DNA of 64,000 nt, taken from contig NZ_JAKIKU010000001.1 in NCBI RefSeq assembly GCF_023283985.1, forward strand, positions 744,001-808,000, in the 5' to 3' direction. Made by a program: the position numbers and the translations under genes. The notes under the pieces are model-generated. The model searched no databases. It was not told where the DNA came from and saw only the letters and a program-made list of their open reading frames with translations. Below, in pieces: positions 37,430-47,728 of this stretch (position 1 is its first letter; each line of letters begins with the position of its first letter). This DNA is from Shewanella electrodiphila (GTDB lineage: Bacteria; Pseudomonadota; Gammaproteobacteria; Enterobacterales; Shewanellaceae).

Positions 37430-37891
37430 ATGAAACTGACATCAAAAGGTCGCTACGCAGTGACAGCTATGCTGGACGTTGCTATTCACTCAGCCACCGG
37501 GCCAGTTCCCTTAGCGGATATCTCTGAAAGACAGGGAATATCGCTTTCCTATCTTGAGCAACTCTTCGCTAAGCTTCGTAAACATGGTCTTGTATCTAGT
37601 GTTCGTGGTCCTGGAGGCGGATATCGTCTTGGACAAGAAGCGAATGACATCTCTGTTGGCATGGTCGTGCATGCTGTAGACGAGTCAGTTGATGCGACTC
37701 GTTGTCAGGGAAAAGGGAATTGCCAAAGTGGCTCCCGTTGTCTCACCCATTCATTATGGGGAGATTTAAGTAAACAAATTTCAGAATTTTTAGATGGCAT
37801 TACGCTTGCTGGATTAATGGATAAAAGAGATGTTCAATTTATCTCGTTAAAGCAAGACGAAATGCAGAATGAGCATAGAGTTACATTGTAA
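37430..37891 (+). CDS. iscR: Fe-S cluster assembly transcriptional regulator IscR
   Basis: 153 aa from [18 protein letters not shown]. It is an Rrf2-family winged helix with cluster ligands in [23 protein letters not shown] (three Cys and His). The start at 37430 follows GGGAG; the ATG at 37412 contains that ribosome site. IscR carries a 2Fe-2S cluster and represses the isc operon when cluster supply is high. Confidence 0.97.
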   Translation: MKLTSKGRYAVTAMLDVAIHSATGPVPLADISERQGISLSYLEQLFAKLRKHGLVSSVRGPGGGYRLGQEANDISVGMVVHAVDESVDATRCQGKGNCQSGSRCLTHSLWGDLSKQISEFLDGITLAGLMDKRDVQFISLKQDEMQNEHRVTL

Positions 37892-37970
37892 TTTTATGTA
37901 GTTGTATCGATAACAATTATATGTACGTTGTAAGTGGTCACAAAGATGGCTGCTCAGTACGGAGTGTATG

Positions 37971-39185
37971 ATGAAGCTTCCTATCTATTTAGATTATGCC
38001 GCAACAACCCCAGTCGACAAACGTGTTGCCGACAAAATGGTCCAATTTATGACAATGGACGGTGTGTTTGGTAACCCTGCATCTCGTTCTCACCGTTATG
38101 GTTGGCAAGCCGAAGAAGCAGTTGATATTGCTCGTAATCAAGTGGCTGATTTAATCAACGCGGATCACCGCGAAATCGTATTCACATCGGGTGCGACTGA
38201 ATCAAGCAACCTTGCTATTAAAGGTATTGCGCATTTCTATAACAAGAAAGGCAAGCATGTCATCACGAGCAAGACAGAACATAAAGCCACACTTGATGCT
38301 TGTCGCCAATTAGAGCGTGAAGGCTTTGAAGTGACTTACCTTGAACCAAGTGACAATGGACTTATTCCATTATCAGTGATTGAAGGTGCAATGCGCGATG
38401 ACACAATTTTAGTGAGCATCATGCATGTGAACAATGAAATTGGTGTTATTCAAGACATTAATGCAATTGGTGAGTTATGTCGCTCAAAAGGTATTTTCTT
38501 CCATATGGATGCTGCACAAAGTGCAGGTAAATTACCGATTGACGTGAAAACCACTAAAGTTGATCTGATTTCTATCTCTGGCCATAAAATGTATGGACCA
38601 AAAGGGATTGGTGCATTATACGTGCGTCGTAAACCTCGTATTCGTTTAGAGTCGCAAATGCATGGTGGTGGCCATGAACGTGGTATGCGTAGTGGTACAT
38701 TAGCAACTCATCAAATTGTTGGCCTAGGCGAAGCCGCTGCTATCGCTAAGCAAGATATGATTGAAGATAATGCTCGCATACTTCGTCTACGTGACAAATT
38801 ATGGGCTGGCATTAAGCATATCGAAGAAACCTATATCAATGGCGATATGGAACAACGCTACTGCGGTATCTTTAATGTGAGCTTCAATTTTGTTGAAGGT
38901 GAGTCATTAATGATGGCCCTTAAAGATTTAGCCGTATCATCAGGTTCAGCTTGTACTTCTGCAAGTTTAGAGCCTAGCTATGTACTTCGTGCATTAGGCT
39001 TAAATGATGAAATGGCACACAGCTCAATTCGCTTCTCAATTGGTCGTTTTACCACTGATGAAGATATCGAGCATGCAATTAAAGTAATTGATGATTCTAT
39101 CGGTAAGTTACGTGAAATGTCTCCACTTTGGGAGATGTTCAAAGATGGTATCGATCTGGACCAAGTTCAGTGGGCACATCACTAA
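37971..39185 (+). CDS. iscS: Cysteine desulfurase IscS
   Basis: 404 aa from [16 protein letters not shown], matching E. coli IscS length; the ATG three bases earlier is too close to GGAG. PLP-lysine is in [10 protein letters not shown] and the catalytic Cys is in [15 protein letters not shown]. It moves sulfur from cysteine to IscU and other acceptors. Second gene of the isc operon. Confidence 0.98.
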   Translation: MKLPIYLDYAATTPVDKRVADKMVQFMTMDGVFGNPASRSHRYGWQAEEAVDIARNQVADLINADHREIVFTSGATESSNLAIKGIAHFYNKKGKHVITSKTEHKATLDACRQLEREGFEVTYLEPSDNGLIPLSVIEGAMRDDTILVSIMHVNNEIGVIQDINAIGELCRSKGIFFHMDAAQSAGKLPIDVKTTKVDLISISGHKMYGPKGIGALYVRRKPRIRLESQMHGGGHERGMRSGTLATHQIVGLGEAAAIAKQDMIEDNARILRLRDKLWAGIKHIEETYINGDMEQRYCGIFNVSFNFVEGESLMMALKDLAVSSGSACTSASLEPSYVLRALGLNDEMAHSSIRFSIGRFTTDEDIEHAIKVIDDSIGKLREMSPLWEMFKDGIDLDQVQWAHH

Positions 39186-39224
39186 TACATTATTATCGAT
39201 AGCGATAAACGGAGCAGAATTGTT

Positions 39225-39608
39225 ATGGCTTACAGCGAAAAAGTAATCGAACATTATGAAAATCCACGTAACGTAGGTTCATTTGATAAGAATGACCCTT
39301 CAGTGGTAACAGGTATGGTTGGCGCACCAGCATGTGGTGACGTGATGAAGCTTCAACTAAAAATTGGCGAAGACGGTATCATTGAAGATGCTAAATTCAA
39401 AACTTATGGTTGTGGCAGCGCAATCGCTTCTAGCTCACTGGTAACAGAGTGGGTTAAAGGTAAAAGTGTAGATGAAGCAGCGACGATTAAGAATGCTGAC
39501 ATTGCTGAAGAGCTTGCATTACCACCAGTTAAAATCCATTGCTCTATTTTAGCCGAAGACGCTATTAAAGCAGCATTAGATGAGTACAAATCAAAGCAAG
39601 ACAAGTAA
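39225..39608 (+). CDS. iscU: Fe-S cluster scaffold IscU
   Basis: 127 aa. Three scaffold cysteines are in [16 protein letters not shown] and KIHCSIL, and the HscA recognition motif LPPVK is just before the third. It assembles 2Fe-2S clusters with IscS-derived sulfur. Confidence 0.98.
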   Translation: MAYSEKVIEHYENPRNVGSFDKNDPSVVTGMVGAPACGDVMKLQLKIGEDGIIEDAKFKTYGCGSAIASSSLVTEWVKGKSVDEAATIKNADIAEELALPPVKIHCSILAEDAIKAALDEYKSKQDK

Positions 39609-39621
39609 TACCGGAGTTAAG

Positions 39622-39945
39622 ATGGCAATAACAATGACCCCAGCTGCGGCTGAACGAGTGAAATCTTTCCTAGTTAATCGAGGAAAAGGCTTGGGTTTAC
39701 GCCTAGGGTTAAGAACATCTGGCTGTTCTGGTATGGCTTACGTGCTTGAGTTTGTTGATGAAGCAAATGATGATGATGACGTTTTTGAGATTGAAGGCGT
39801 TAATATCATCATTGATGCTAAAAGCTTTATCTATCTTCAAGGCATTGAATTAGATTTTGTTAAAGAAGGCCTTAATGAAGGTTTTCAATTTAACAACCCT
39901 AATGCCAAAGGTGAATGTGGTTGTGGTGAAAGCTTTACTGTTTAA
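39622..39945 (+). CDS. iscA: A-type Fe-S carrier IscA
   Basis: 107 aa from [17 protein letters not shown], the E. coli length; GGAG precedes this ATG. Cysteines are in [13 protein letters not shown] and the C-terminal GECGCGESF. It delivers clusters from IscU to apo-targets. Confidence 0.97.
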   Translation: MAITMTPAAAERVKSFLVNRGKGLGLRLGLRTSGCSGMAYVLEFVDEANDDDDVFEIEGVNIIIDAKSFIYLQGIELDFVKEGLNEGFQFNNPNAKGECGCGESFTV

Positions 39946-39993
39946 TTGTGAAGCTTCACTCTAATTTACCAACTAAGAGCATGATATCTGCCA

Positions 39994-40518
39994 ATGAATT
40001 ACTTTGAATTATTTCAAATAACACCTTCCTTTGATATCGACACCGCCAACCTTGCAGAGCGCTACCGCGAGCTGCAAAGGGCGGTTCATCCCGATAAATT
40101 TGCTAACGAGTCAGAACAACAAAAGTTGTTGTCTGTGCAACGCACTGCGCAGGTAAATGACGGTTATCAAACGCTAAAAAATCCATTAAGACGTGCAGAG
40201 CACATGTTAAGTTTACGTGGCATTGATATAAGCCATGAAACGACGACAGTCAAAGATACTGCTTTTTTGATGCAGCAAATGGAATGGCGTGAATCCCTAG
40301 AAGATATTAAAGATAGTCAACAAGCTGATGAATTAATCGATGATTTATATCAGTCATTTGCTGGCTTTGAAAAGACACTTTCGCAATTACTTGCCACATT
40401 ATTAGCAACCGAATCAGATGAAAATAATTTATCTGCAGCGGATCAAATAAGAAAGCTAAAATTTATGGCAAAATTGCAGGATGAACTCGCAAGAGTCGAA
40501 GATTCATTATTAGATTAA
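39994..40518 (+). CDS. hscB: Co-chaperone HscB (J-domain)
   Basis: 174 aa. The J-domain (1-75) has the HPD motif in RAVHPDKF, and the C-terminal three-helix domain binds IscU. It stimulates HscA ATPase and presents IscU-cluster to it. A hairpin lies between this gene and hscA. Confidence 0.95.
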   Translation: MNYFELFQITPSFDIDTANLAERYRELQRAVHPDKFANESEQQKLLSVQRTAQVNDGYQTLKNPLRRAEHMLSLRGIDISHETTTVKDTAFLMQQMEWRESLEDIKDSQQADELIDDLYQSFAGFEKTLSQLLATLLATESDENNLSAADQIRKLKFMAKLQDELARVEDSLLD

Positions 40519-40522
40519 TTTC

Positions 40523-40543
40523 GCGCTGTTAATATAACAGCGC
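40523..40543 (+). terminator. Hairpin between hscB and hscA
   Basis: Stem GCGCTGTT / AACAGCGC with loop AATAT, 5 bp after hscB. A weak CTTTAAATTG follows, so it probably moderates rather than stops transcription. Confidence 0.55.
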
Positions 40544-40592
40544 CTTTAAATTGTCTCTAATTGAGTCCAGACTAATAAATAATTGGAATACT

Positions 40593-42455
40593 ATGGCCCT
40601 CTTTCAAATCGCTGAGCCCGGTCAAAGCGCCGCGCCTCATCAGCACCGCCTTGCTGTGGGTATCGATCTAGGTACAACAAATTCATTAGTTGCGGCTGTC
40701 AGAAGTGGTGAAGCACTGACTTTACCTGATGACAGTAATCAACATTCTTTACCTTCAGTTGTACATTATAGTGTCGACAGCATCGAAACAGGTTTAGCAG
40801 CCCAAGCACTATCTGTAAAAGATCCGCAAAATACCATCGTTTCTGTTAAACGCTTTATGGGACGCAGTCTTGCTGATATTCAATCTGGCGAGCAACAACT
40901 CCCATATTCGCTGACTGCTAGTGATAATGGTCTACCTATTTTTAATACTGCTCAGGGCGCTGTTAACCCTGTGCAAGTTTCCGCTGAAATACTTAAACCT
41001 CTTATTAGCCGCGCTGAAAAAACATTAGGCGGAGATTTAGAAGGGGTTGTCATTACCGTACCAGCTTATTTTGATGACGCTCAGCGTCAAGGTACTAAAG
41101 ATGCAGCAGAGCTTTTGGGTGTAAAAGTATTACGCTTATTGAATGAGCCTACTGCAGCAGCGATTGCTTATGGCTTAGACACCAAACAAGAAGGTGTGAT
41201 TGCTATCTATGATTTAGGTGGCGGTACATTTGATATTTCAATTTTACGTCTGAATCGTGGTGTATTTGAAGTATTAGCCACAGGTGGCGACTCTGCGCTA
41301 GGCGGTGATGATTTTGACCACCTGTTGCAAGCGCACTTACAACGAGCTTTTGGACTGACTGAGCTTTCAGCTTCTTTGTCTCGTCAGCTTTTAATTGAGT
41401 CTCGTCGTGTCAAAGAGCAGTTAACCAATGCAGATACTTGTATTGCATCTGTTACGCTAGAAAATGGCGATACAGTTAATGCGGAAGTATCGAAAGCTGA
41501 ATTTGAATCGTTAATTGCATCGCTTGTTAAAAAGACGATTGCAAGTTGTCGCCGTACATTACGTGATGCCGAAGTGACTGCAGATGACATCATTGAGACA
41601 GTCATGGTCGGTGGTTCGACTCGTGTACCATTAGTGCGTGAGCAAGTAGAAACCTTCTTTAAAAAGACTCCACTAACGTCAATTGACCCTGATCGTGTCG
41701 TTGCCATTGGCGCGGCAATCCAAGCTGATATTTTGGTAGGTAATAAGCCTGAGTCAGATTTATTATTATTGGATGTTATTCCACTGTCCCTTGGTATTGA
41801 AACCATGGGTGGCTTAATTGAAAAAGTGGTGACGCGCAATACCACAATTCCAGTGGCCCGTGCGCAAGAGTTCACAACATTTAAAGATGGCCAAACGGCA
41901 ATGGCATTTCATGTAGTGCAGGGCGAACGTGAGCTAGTTGATGATTGTCGTTCATTAGCTCGCTTTACCTTAAATGGTATTCCTGCATTAGCGGCTGGCG
42001 CAGCGCACATTCGAGTCACATTCCAGGTCGATGCGGATGGGTTACTGAGTGTGACAGCAATGGAAAAGTCCACTGAAGTGAAAACAACGATTCAGGTTAA
42101 ACCGTCATTCGGTTTATCTGATACTGAAATTGCTACAATGCTAAAAGACTCAATGAAGCATGCGAAAGATGATATTACTCGTCGCATGTTAGCTGAGCAG
42201 CAAGTTGAGGCTTCAAGAGTTGTTGAAACCTTAAGTGCAGCACTTGCTAAAGATGCTGATTTATTAAACCCACAAGAACTTGCTGATATCAACGCTGCAA
42301 TTGAACAGTTACAATTGACTGCTCAAGGTGATGATACTGACGCCATTGAAAAAGCGATTGAAGCATTAGATGCACAAACTCAAGAGTTTGCTAATCGTCG
42401 TATGGATAATTCAATTCGAGCAGCACTGAAAGGTCAGTCTGTTGAAAATATATAG
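40593..42455 (+). CDS. hscA: Hsp70-class chaperone HscA
   Basis: 620 aa from [31 protein letters not shown], close to E. coli HscA (616). The ATPase signatures [21 protein letters not shown] and [11 protein letters not shown] are all present. It drives cluster transfer from IscU. The frame extends 14 codons upstream, but no ribosome site supports that. Confidence 0.97.
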   Translation: MALFQIAEPGQSAAPHQHRLAVGIDLGTTNSLVAAVRSGEALTLPDDSNQHSLPSVVHYSVDSIETGLAAQALSVKDPQNTIVSVKRFMGRSLADIQSGEQQLPYSLTASDNGLPIFNTAQGAVNPVQVSAEILKPLISRAEKTLGGDLEGVVITVPAYFDDAQRQGTKDAAELLGVKVLRLLNEPTAAAIAYGLDTKQEGVIAIYDLGGGTFDISILRLNRGVFEVLATGGDSALGGDDFDHLLQAHLQRAFGLTELSASLSRQLLIESRRVKEQLTNADTCIASVTLENGDTVNAEVSKAEFESLIASLVKKTIASCRRTLRDAEVTADDIIETVMVGGSTRVPLVREQVETFFKKTPLTSIDPDRVVAIGAAIQADILVGNKPESDLLLLDVIPLSLGIETMGGLIEKVVTRNTTIPVARAQEFTTFKDGQTAMAFHVVQGERELVDDCRSLARFTLNGIPALAAGAAHIRVTFQVDADGLLSVTAMEKSTEVKTTIQVKPSFGLSDTEIATMLKDSMKHAKDDITRRMLAEQQVEASRVVETLSAALAKDADLLNPQELADINAAIEQLQLTAQGDDTDAIEKAIEALDAQTQEFANRRMDNSIRAALKGQSVENI

Positions 42456-42463
42456 GTGATGAA

Positions 42464-42802
42464 ATGCCACAGTTAGTTTTTTTACCACATGAAGAGCTGT
42501 GTCCAGATGGCGCAGTTGTTGAAGCCGAAGTCGGTGAAACCATTTTAGACGTCGCGCTAAAAAATGGCATCCACATTGAGCATGCATGTGAAAAGTCGAA
42601 TGCATGTACTACTTGTCACTGTATTGTGCGTGAAGGCTTCGACCAACTTGAAGAAAGTGATGAGTTAGAAGATGACATGCTAGATAAAGCATGGGGCTTA
42701 GAGCCTGAAAGCCGTCTTTCTTGCCAGGCTAAAGTGGTTGATTGTGATTTAGTGATTGATATCCCTAAGTACACTGTCAACATGGTGTCTGAAGGGCACT
42801 AA
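42464..42802 (+). CDS. fdx: Isc-type 2Fe-2S ferredoxin
   Basis: 112 aa. Cluster ligands are in HACEKSNACTTCHC plus a later Cys in RLSCQAK, as in adrenodoxin-type Isc ferredoxins. It supplies electrons for cluster formation. It starts 8 bp after hscA. iscX, the usual last isc gene in E. coli, does not follow. Confidence 0.96.
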   Translation: MPQLVFLPHEELCPDGAVVEAEVGETILDVALKNGIHIEHACEKSNACTTCHCIVREGFDQLEESDELEDDMLDKAWGLEPESRLSCQAKVVDCDLVIDIPKYTVNMVSEGH

Positions 42803-42857
42803 ACTAGTTTCAGGTACTGGCAACGTCCTATCGTTATTCAATAGGACAGTTTCATTG

Positions 42858-42897
42858 AGCAACGGTGTATGTGTTTTCATAGTCGTTGCTTTTTTTT
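42858..42897 (+). terminator. Terminator of the isc operon
   Basis: AGCAACG / CGTTGCT (42858-42864 / 42884-42890) followed by TTTTTTT. A second, shorter hairpin GTCCTAT / ATAGGAC (42825-42847) lies just before it. Confidence 0.7.
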
Positions 42898-42927
42898 GGA
42901 ATTTTTTTACTATTCTTTACGTCATTA

Positions 42928-42992
42928 TTCATAACCGCCTTCATTCAAAACCGCCTTAATTCATAGTCCCCCTTCATTCATAACCCCTTCGA
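42928..42992. repeat. 16-bp degenerate tandem repeat, four copies
   Basis: Units TTCATAACCGCCTTCA, TTCAAAACCGCCTTAA, TTCATAGTCCCCCTTCA (17 bp) and TTCATAACCCCTTCGA in the 347-bp gap between the isc terminator and the GFA gene. No gene is seen in this gap. Confidence 0.8.
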
Positions 42993-43149
42993 TCGTTATT
43001 TTTAAGTTGGTTATTCTATTTATCTCCAAGCAATTTACTTATTTATCCATTGACACGATATTAAGTTGCAATGTTGGATCGATGTAACTACCTTATTTGT
43101 GAACCTAAGTTCGCAAATTAAGTTGGCACCATTTTATCTAGAGGACTAT

Positions 43150-43557
43150 ATGAACATCACCGGACATTGCCATTGTGGTGAGTTAGTTTTTACTGCCAAG
43201 GTTTTACCAGAAAAAGTTGTCATCTGTCATTGCACTGATTGCCAATTACTATCGGCTAGTGCTTTTAGGACGGTAGTGATGTCAGAAGTTGACGGTATGA
43301 ATTTTATCAAAGGCACGCCAAAGGAATACATCAAAATTGCCGAAAGTGGCAATCAACGAGCCCAAGGTTTTTGTCAGCAATGTGGCTCAGCAATGTACGC
43401 CACTTCCGTTGGTGATAAGTCGAGGGTGTATGGAATTCGTTTAGGCGTTGTGGATCAAAGAAATGAATTAACGCCGGTTATGCAAATCTGGCATCGTTCA
43501 GCACAACCTTGGTTGAATACTTTACATGGCATAAGCACATTTTCAACAACACCATAA
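43150..43557 (+). CDS. GFA/CENP-V-domain zinc protein
   Basis: 135 aa starting MNITGHCHCGELVF after GAGGA; the frame extends 28 codons upstream but without support. Zinc cysteines occur as GHCHCGE, CHCTDCQ and FCQQCGSAM, the pattern of the glutathione-dependent formaldehyde-activating fold. Many such proteins are not formaldehyde enzymes, so the substrate is unknown. The RidA gene starts 15 bp downstream, an operon-like spacing. Confidence 0.8.
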   Translation: MNITGHCHCGELVFTAKVLPEKVVICHCTDCQLLSASAFRTVVMSEVDGMNFIKGTPKEYIKIAESGNQRAQGFCQQCGSAMYATSVGDKSRVYGIRLGVVDQRNELTPVMQIWHRSAQPWLNTLHGISTFSTTP

Positions 43558-43572
43558 TATTAAGGGATGACA

Positions 43573-44055
43573 ATGAAATTGATGGTCAGTTTATCTATTT
43601 TAGCGAGTTTTTATGTTAATGCTGTGCAGAGTTCTGAACAGAAAGTGCTGCCAGTAAATCTTGGTAGCTATTCAGAGGGTGAAGTTAGTTTTTTAAATAC
43701 CCAGCAAGGTGACATGACCTTGCCATTTTCTGAAGGGGTGAAAGTCGGCGGGACTGTCTATTTATCTGGTCAAATAGGATTTAACCCTGAGACTAAGACC
43801 TTAGTTAAAGGTGGCATCGTTGCGGAAACTCAATCGACATTATTAGGCATTAAAGGGTCTTTAGGTCGAATGGGTTATGAAATGAAAGATGTGGTTAAGT
43901 GCACTGTGATGCTTACGGATATTGAAGATTTCTCAGCATTTAATCAGGTATATAAGCAGCATTTTAGTTCCCCTTATCCCGCAAGAAGTACTATGGCAGT
44001 CAAAGGTCTCGCTCTTGGTGCCAGCATTGAAATTGAATGTATTGCTGCAAAATAA
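43573..44055 (+). CDS. Exported RidA family (YjgF/YER057c/UK114) protein
   Basis: 160 aa when started at the second in-frame ATG, since AAGGG abuts the first ATG at 43567 and is 6 bases from 43573. A signal peptide (MKLMVSLSILASFYVNA) precedes a RidA fold with YLSGQIGFNPETKTLV and MLTDIEDFSAFNQVYKQHF, ending ASIEIECIA. Intracellular RidA deaminates reactive enamines/imines. An exported form is unusual and may act on extracellular substrates, possibly those of the adjacent amidohydrolase. Inference. Confidence 0.8.
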   Translation: MKLMVSLSILASFYVNAVQSSEQKVLPVNLGSYSEGEVSFLNTQQGDMTLPFSEGVKVGGTVYLSGQIGFNPETKTLVKGGIVAETQSTLLGIKGSLGRMGYEMKDVVKCTVMLTDIEDFSAFNQVYKQHFSSPYPARSTMAVKGLALGASIEIECIAAK

Positions 44056-44147
44056 CATTAAAAATCACCCTTAATGTGAATCTAGATTTACATAAATCTG
44101 TTTGCACTATATCATCTTGTTCAAAATATATTTGAATAAGGTTAAGG

Positions 44148-45551
44148 ATGAATCAATCTAAATTGTTTTGCACACTAGGTATGCTGCTTTACAGTATTTC
44201 TTTAAGTGCTGTGGCGAGTGGTTATATATCTTATGATCAACCTAAAATTGCAATTACCAATGTCAATATCATCGATGGCACTGGCAATAAAATTAAGGAA
44301 GCGCAAACTGTTGTTATTGAGGCTGGGAAAATTAAAACGATAATGGCTTCTGCTTCGACAACGATTGCAGAGGACGTCACTATCATCGATGGTAAGGGGA
44401 AAACCTTAATTCCAGGCCTGATAATGATGCATGAGCATATGTTTTATCCCACCGGAAAAGCCCATTACACCGAAATGCTCCATAGCTTTCCCAAACTATA
44501 CCTAGCTGGCGGTGCAACCACGGTAAGGACTGCTGGCACCACTTCACCTTATGGGGATTTAAATGTAAGAGATGCCATTAACTCAGGTGATACTATTGGG
44601 CCTGCTATGGATGTTACTGCACCGTATTTAAATGGTCCTGGGCTGCCAATTCTAAAACTCAAAGCGCTGCGGGATGCAGAAAATGCTAAGGCGATGATAG
44701 ATTACTGGGTTTCTGAAGGGGTAACGTCATATAAAGCCTATATTAATATTCGTACAAAAGAGCTTGAAACAGTCATAGAGCAAGCGCATTTGCGGGATCA
44801 TAAAGTGACAGCACATCTTTGCTCTATAACTTATCGAGAAGCCGCTGAGATGGGAATCGATAACCTTGAACATGGTTTCTTTGCCGCAACTGATTTTGTT
44901 AAAGACAAACAGAAAGATATGTGCCCAGAAGGGGCACATCAGTCATTAGTTGATTTAGATATTGATTCACCTGAGGTCAATGATCTCATTGCCTATTTAG
45001 TCGAAAAGAAAGTCGCTATTACTTCTACGCTAACTATTTATGAAACGTTCACAAAAGGGCGACCACAAGCTTACCCTTTAGCATTAGAAGCGCTCATTCC
45101 ACAAGTTAGAGAGCAGTATCAAAATCGTTGGCTCACTATTTCTCAGCAAGAAGACGCTACTTGGCCAGTCGTGTTTAATAAAATGATGCAATTAGAAAAG
45201 AAGTTTGTTGCAGCTGGCGGCTTGTTGATGGCCGGAACGGACCCTACCGGCTATGGCGGGGTCGTTGCTGGATTTTCAAATCAACGTATGATTGAGCTAC
45301 TTTATGAAGCAGGCTTTAGTGTAGAAGAAGTGATTAAAATCGCCACCTTGAATGCAGCAAACTATCTTAATAAGCAGCAAACTATTGGCTCAGTTGAGGT
45401 CGGTAAGAATGCTGATCTCGTATTAATAAATGGTGATTTGAGTGTTGATATTAGTCGAATTCAAGACATGCCAGTGGTATTTAAAAATGGCATTGGCTAT
45501 GACACTAAAAAAATCGTTGCTGATAATAAAGCGATAGTAGGGTTACATTAA
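44148..45551 (+). CDS. Exported metal-dependent amidohydrolase (imidazolonepropionase-like)
   Basis: 467 aa. A signal peptide (about 1-23) leads into VTIIDGKGKTLIPGLIMMHEHMF with the HxH metal pair, SYKAYI (carboxylated Lys), KVTAHLC and NLEHGFF (His ligands) and LLMAGTDPTG (Asp), ending NADLVLINGD. Relatives hydrolyse amide bonds in periplasmic or secreted dipeptides or cyclic amides; the substrate is unknown. Starts 93 bp after the RidA gene. Confidence 0.85.
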   Translation: MNQSKLFCTLGMLLYSISLSAVASGYISYDQPKIAITNVNIIDGTGNKIKEAQTVVIEAGKIKTIMASASTTIAEDVTIIDGKGKTLIPGLIMMHEHMFYPTGKAHYTEMLHSFPKLYLAGGATTVRTAGTTSPYGDLNVRDAINSGDTIGPAMDVTAPYLNGPGLPILKLKALRDAENAKAMIDYWVSEGVTSYKAYINIRTKELETVIEQAHLRDHKVTAHLCSITYREAAEMGIDNLEHGFFAATDFVKDKQKDMCPEGAHQSLVDLDIDSPEVNDLIAYLVEKKVAITSTLTIYETFTKGRPQAYPLALEALIPQVREQYQNRWLTISQQEDATWPVVFNKMMQLEKKFVAAGGLLMAGTDPTGYGGVVAGFSNQRMIELLYEAGFSVEEVIKIATLNAANYLNKQQTIGSVEVGKNADLVLINGDLSVDISRIQDMPVVFKNGIGYDTKKIVADNKAIVGLH

Positions 45552-45677
45552 CTTAACAGCGCAGTAAATGACCTGTTGAATTAGAGTTTAGCCAGTAGAA
45601 ATTGTATGATGCTTAAGGTGACAATACACTGGAATTGTTACCTTGGTTTCCTCCCTGATTTCGAACTGGAAAAATGC

Positions 45678-46328
45678 ATGTCAGCCATAGATTTACGCCC
45701 AAAACAAAAACGTAGCCAAGTGACTCATGATAAATTTCTGCAGTCTTTACAAGATGCATTAAAGGTTAAGTACTTTGAACATATCAGTATTAAAGAATTA
45801 GCTGAAGGCGCGGGGGTGTCGGTAGGGACGTTTTATCGTCGATTTGAGAACAAAGAAGCATTACTACCACTTCTATATGATGCATTTGGGAAAGAGCTTG
45901 GGCAGTGGATTGAGGAAATGGAAGCAATTGAGTGCGACACGCTCGAGGAGCGAGTGATATCACTATGCGAGTCCACTTATACATTCCTTGACGATAGAAA
46001 AAGTGTATTTAGGACCATTCACCTAAATGCGCGGTTACATCCTGACACCATGTTTGCAAATCCTACTTTAGACAGAAATGAAGCGTATAGCCGCTTGTCT
46101 CATTTGCTATTACAATCTGTTGATAGCAACGAGGCTGCTAATATTACATCAATAAAGCAGCAAGCTGCAGATATGGCGATATATATGATGATCAATGGCC
46201 TGCTTGATAAAATTCTGTATCCAAACCTGACACCAGCAATCGCTTGCTCAATGACACAGATGCAATTCGTGCAGCAATTACCTAAGATGTTACTTAACTA
46301 CTTACAGCCAATTGTTAATCCAGGTTAA
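45678..46328 (+). CDS. TetR/AcrR family transcriptional regulator
   Basis: 216 aa. The start at 45678 follows GGAAAAATGC; 24 codons of frame upstream are unsupported. The N-terminal HTH reads FEHISIKELAEGAGVSVGTFYRRFENKEALL, typical of TetR, and the ligand domain follows. It is 126 bp downstream of the amidohydrolase and may control that gene, RidA and GFA; no operator was identified. Confidence 0.85.
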   Translation: MSAIDLRPKQKRSQVTHDKFLQSLQDALKVKYFEHISIKELAEGAGVSVGTFYRRFENKEALLPLLYDAFGKELGQWIEEMEAIECDTLEERVISLCESTYTFLDDRKSVFRTIHLNARLHPDTMFANPTLDRNEAYSRLSHLLLQSVDSNEAANITSIKQQAADMAIYMMINGLLDKILYPNLTPAIACSMTQMQFVQQLPKMLLNYLQPIVNPG

Positions 46329-46396
46329 AGATTAATCTGCTGTTTTCCTCGTTTTCGATAAAGCGGTGCTGCAGCTACTTTTGTATAGTTGATTTG

Positions 46397-46512
46397 CTTG
46401 AGTTGAATCACTTGAGTTGAATCACAATTTGACTAGAAGCTAAGTCACATGATGACATTTTGATTATGTGACACCATTAGCCCTATGCATCTAGGCGTAA
46501 ATTTCGTATAAT
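46397..46512 (+). promoter_or_regulatory. ndk upstream region: repeats, long inverted repeat and TATAAT
   Basis: CTTGAGTTGAATCA occurs twice in tandem (46397-46424). GTCACAT (46444-46450) and ATGTGAC (46466-46472) form an inverted repeat with a 15-bp spacer. A TATAAT at 46507-46512 lies 43 bp before the ndk ATG, with no convincing -35. Promoter likely; operator role unproven. Confidence 0.45.
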
Positions 46513-46554
46513 CCGCGCGAATTTAAAAACCCTATATTAAGAAGGAAGCTTTTC

Positions 46555-46986
46555 ATGGCTATCGAACGTACTTTTTCTATCATTAAGCCTGATGCTGTTG
46601 CAAAAAACCACATTGGCGCTATCTACAACCGTTTTGAAACTGCTGGCCTGAAAATCATCGCTTCTAAAATGGTTCACCTAAGCAAAGAACAAGCTGAAGG
46701 CTTCTACGCTGAGCACAGCGAACGTCCTTTCTTTGGTGCTTTAGTTGCATTCATGACTTCTGGTCCTATCATGGTTCAAACGCTTGAAGGCGAAAACGCT
46801 GTTCTAGCTCACCGTGAAATCTTAGGTGCTACTAACCCAGCTGAAGCTGCTGAAGGAACTATCCGTGCAGATTTCGCAGAAAGCATCGATGAGAACGCTG
46901 CTCACGGTTCTGATTCTGTAGCATCTGCTGAACGTGAAGTTGCTTACTTCTTCAGTGCTGAAGAGTTATGTGCACGTACTCGTTAA
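46555..46986 (+). CDS. ndk: Nucleoside diphosphate kinase
   Basis: 143 aa, identical length to E. coli Ndk. The phosphohistidine is in ENAAHGSDS, the substrate-binding [11 protein letters not shown] and KPDAV are present. It exchanges phosphate among NTPs and NDPs. Strong GAAGGAAG precedes the ATG; codon use is that of a highly expressed gene. A single gene with its own terminator. Confidence 0.97.
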   Translation: MAIERTFSIIKPDAVAKNHIGAIYNRFETAGLKIIASKMVHLSKEQAEGFYAEHSERPFFGALVAFMTSGPIMVQTLEGENAVLAHREILGATNPAEAAEGTIRADFAESIDENAAHGSDSVASAEREVAYFFSAEELCARTR

Positions 46987-47005
46987 TTCTTAATTGAATT
47001 AGATT

Positions 47006-47032
47006 AAAAGGAGCCATATGGCTCCTTTTTTG
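47006..47032 (+). terminator. Intrinsic terminator after ndk
   Basis: Perfect inverted repeat with arm AAAAGGAGCCAT (47006-47029), ending in a T-run. Confidence 0.92.
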
Positions 47033-47728
47033 TGTCTAAAAATTGCTGATAACTTTTCGATCTTCTACTCTAGCCCCAGTTCCGAGCTTGTAGGTGATTT
47101 ATAGATTGGTTTTCTTTGTACTTCCAATCGACATCGAGGCTTTCTTATTACCAAATATGTGAATAAGTATTGCTTTTCTACCTGCTAAAAATTCAATTGT
47201 TGCAATCCTATTCTAATCAGCTTGAGTAATTACTCTTTTTTAATCTGGCTGAATGTCGCTTATTTGTTAAATAATAAGCAAATTAAACTTCTAATTATTA
47301 ATTTTATTGTGATTTTAAAATTATTTTTTTAATAATAATTGTTACTTAAGTTAATTTTTTGTTAATTAATTCGTGGCTTTAAGATCTATAATTTAACTTA
47401 TTAATATTGGGGTTGGGTTGATTGGCTAATATTTGATCTGATTTAATCTTTTTAATAACTTAAAATTAACAAAAAATAATATTATATTTAACCTGGTGAG
47501 CTTGAAATTCGATAAGTGCTTGTTATATCTCGATTTAACAATAATTTAACACATGTTAATATTAAGTCTGTATCAATGTAATGATACTTGGTTATTAATT
47601 TGTAATAGATGTTGACTATTGTCATTTTATTTAACAATAATGCTCTCGGTTGATTAAATAATTAACCTAAAAATAAAAAAATATAACGTCATGACTTTAT
47701 GTTTGATTATGACGAAGGGAGTTTAATA
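47033..47728. other. Very AT-rich intergenic leader of the first TonB receptor
   Basis: About 700 bp without a gene, strongly AT-rich from 47250 on, with runs such as TTATTTTTTTAATAATAATT. An inverted repeat TTAACA-CA-TGTTAA lies at 47546-47559 and is a candidate operator. No -35/-10 pair stands out because of the base bias. Confidence 0.4.
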
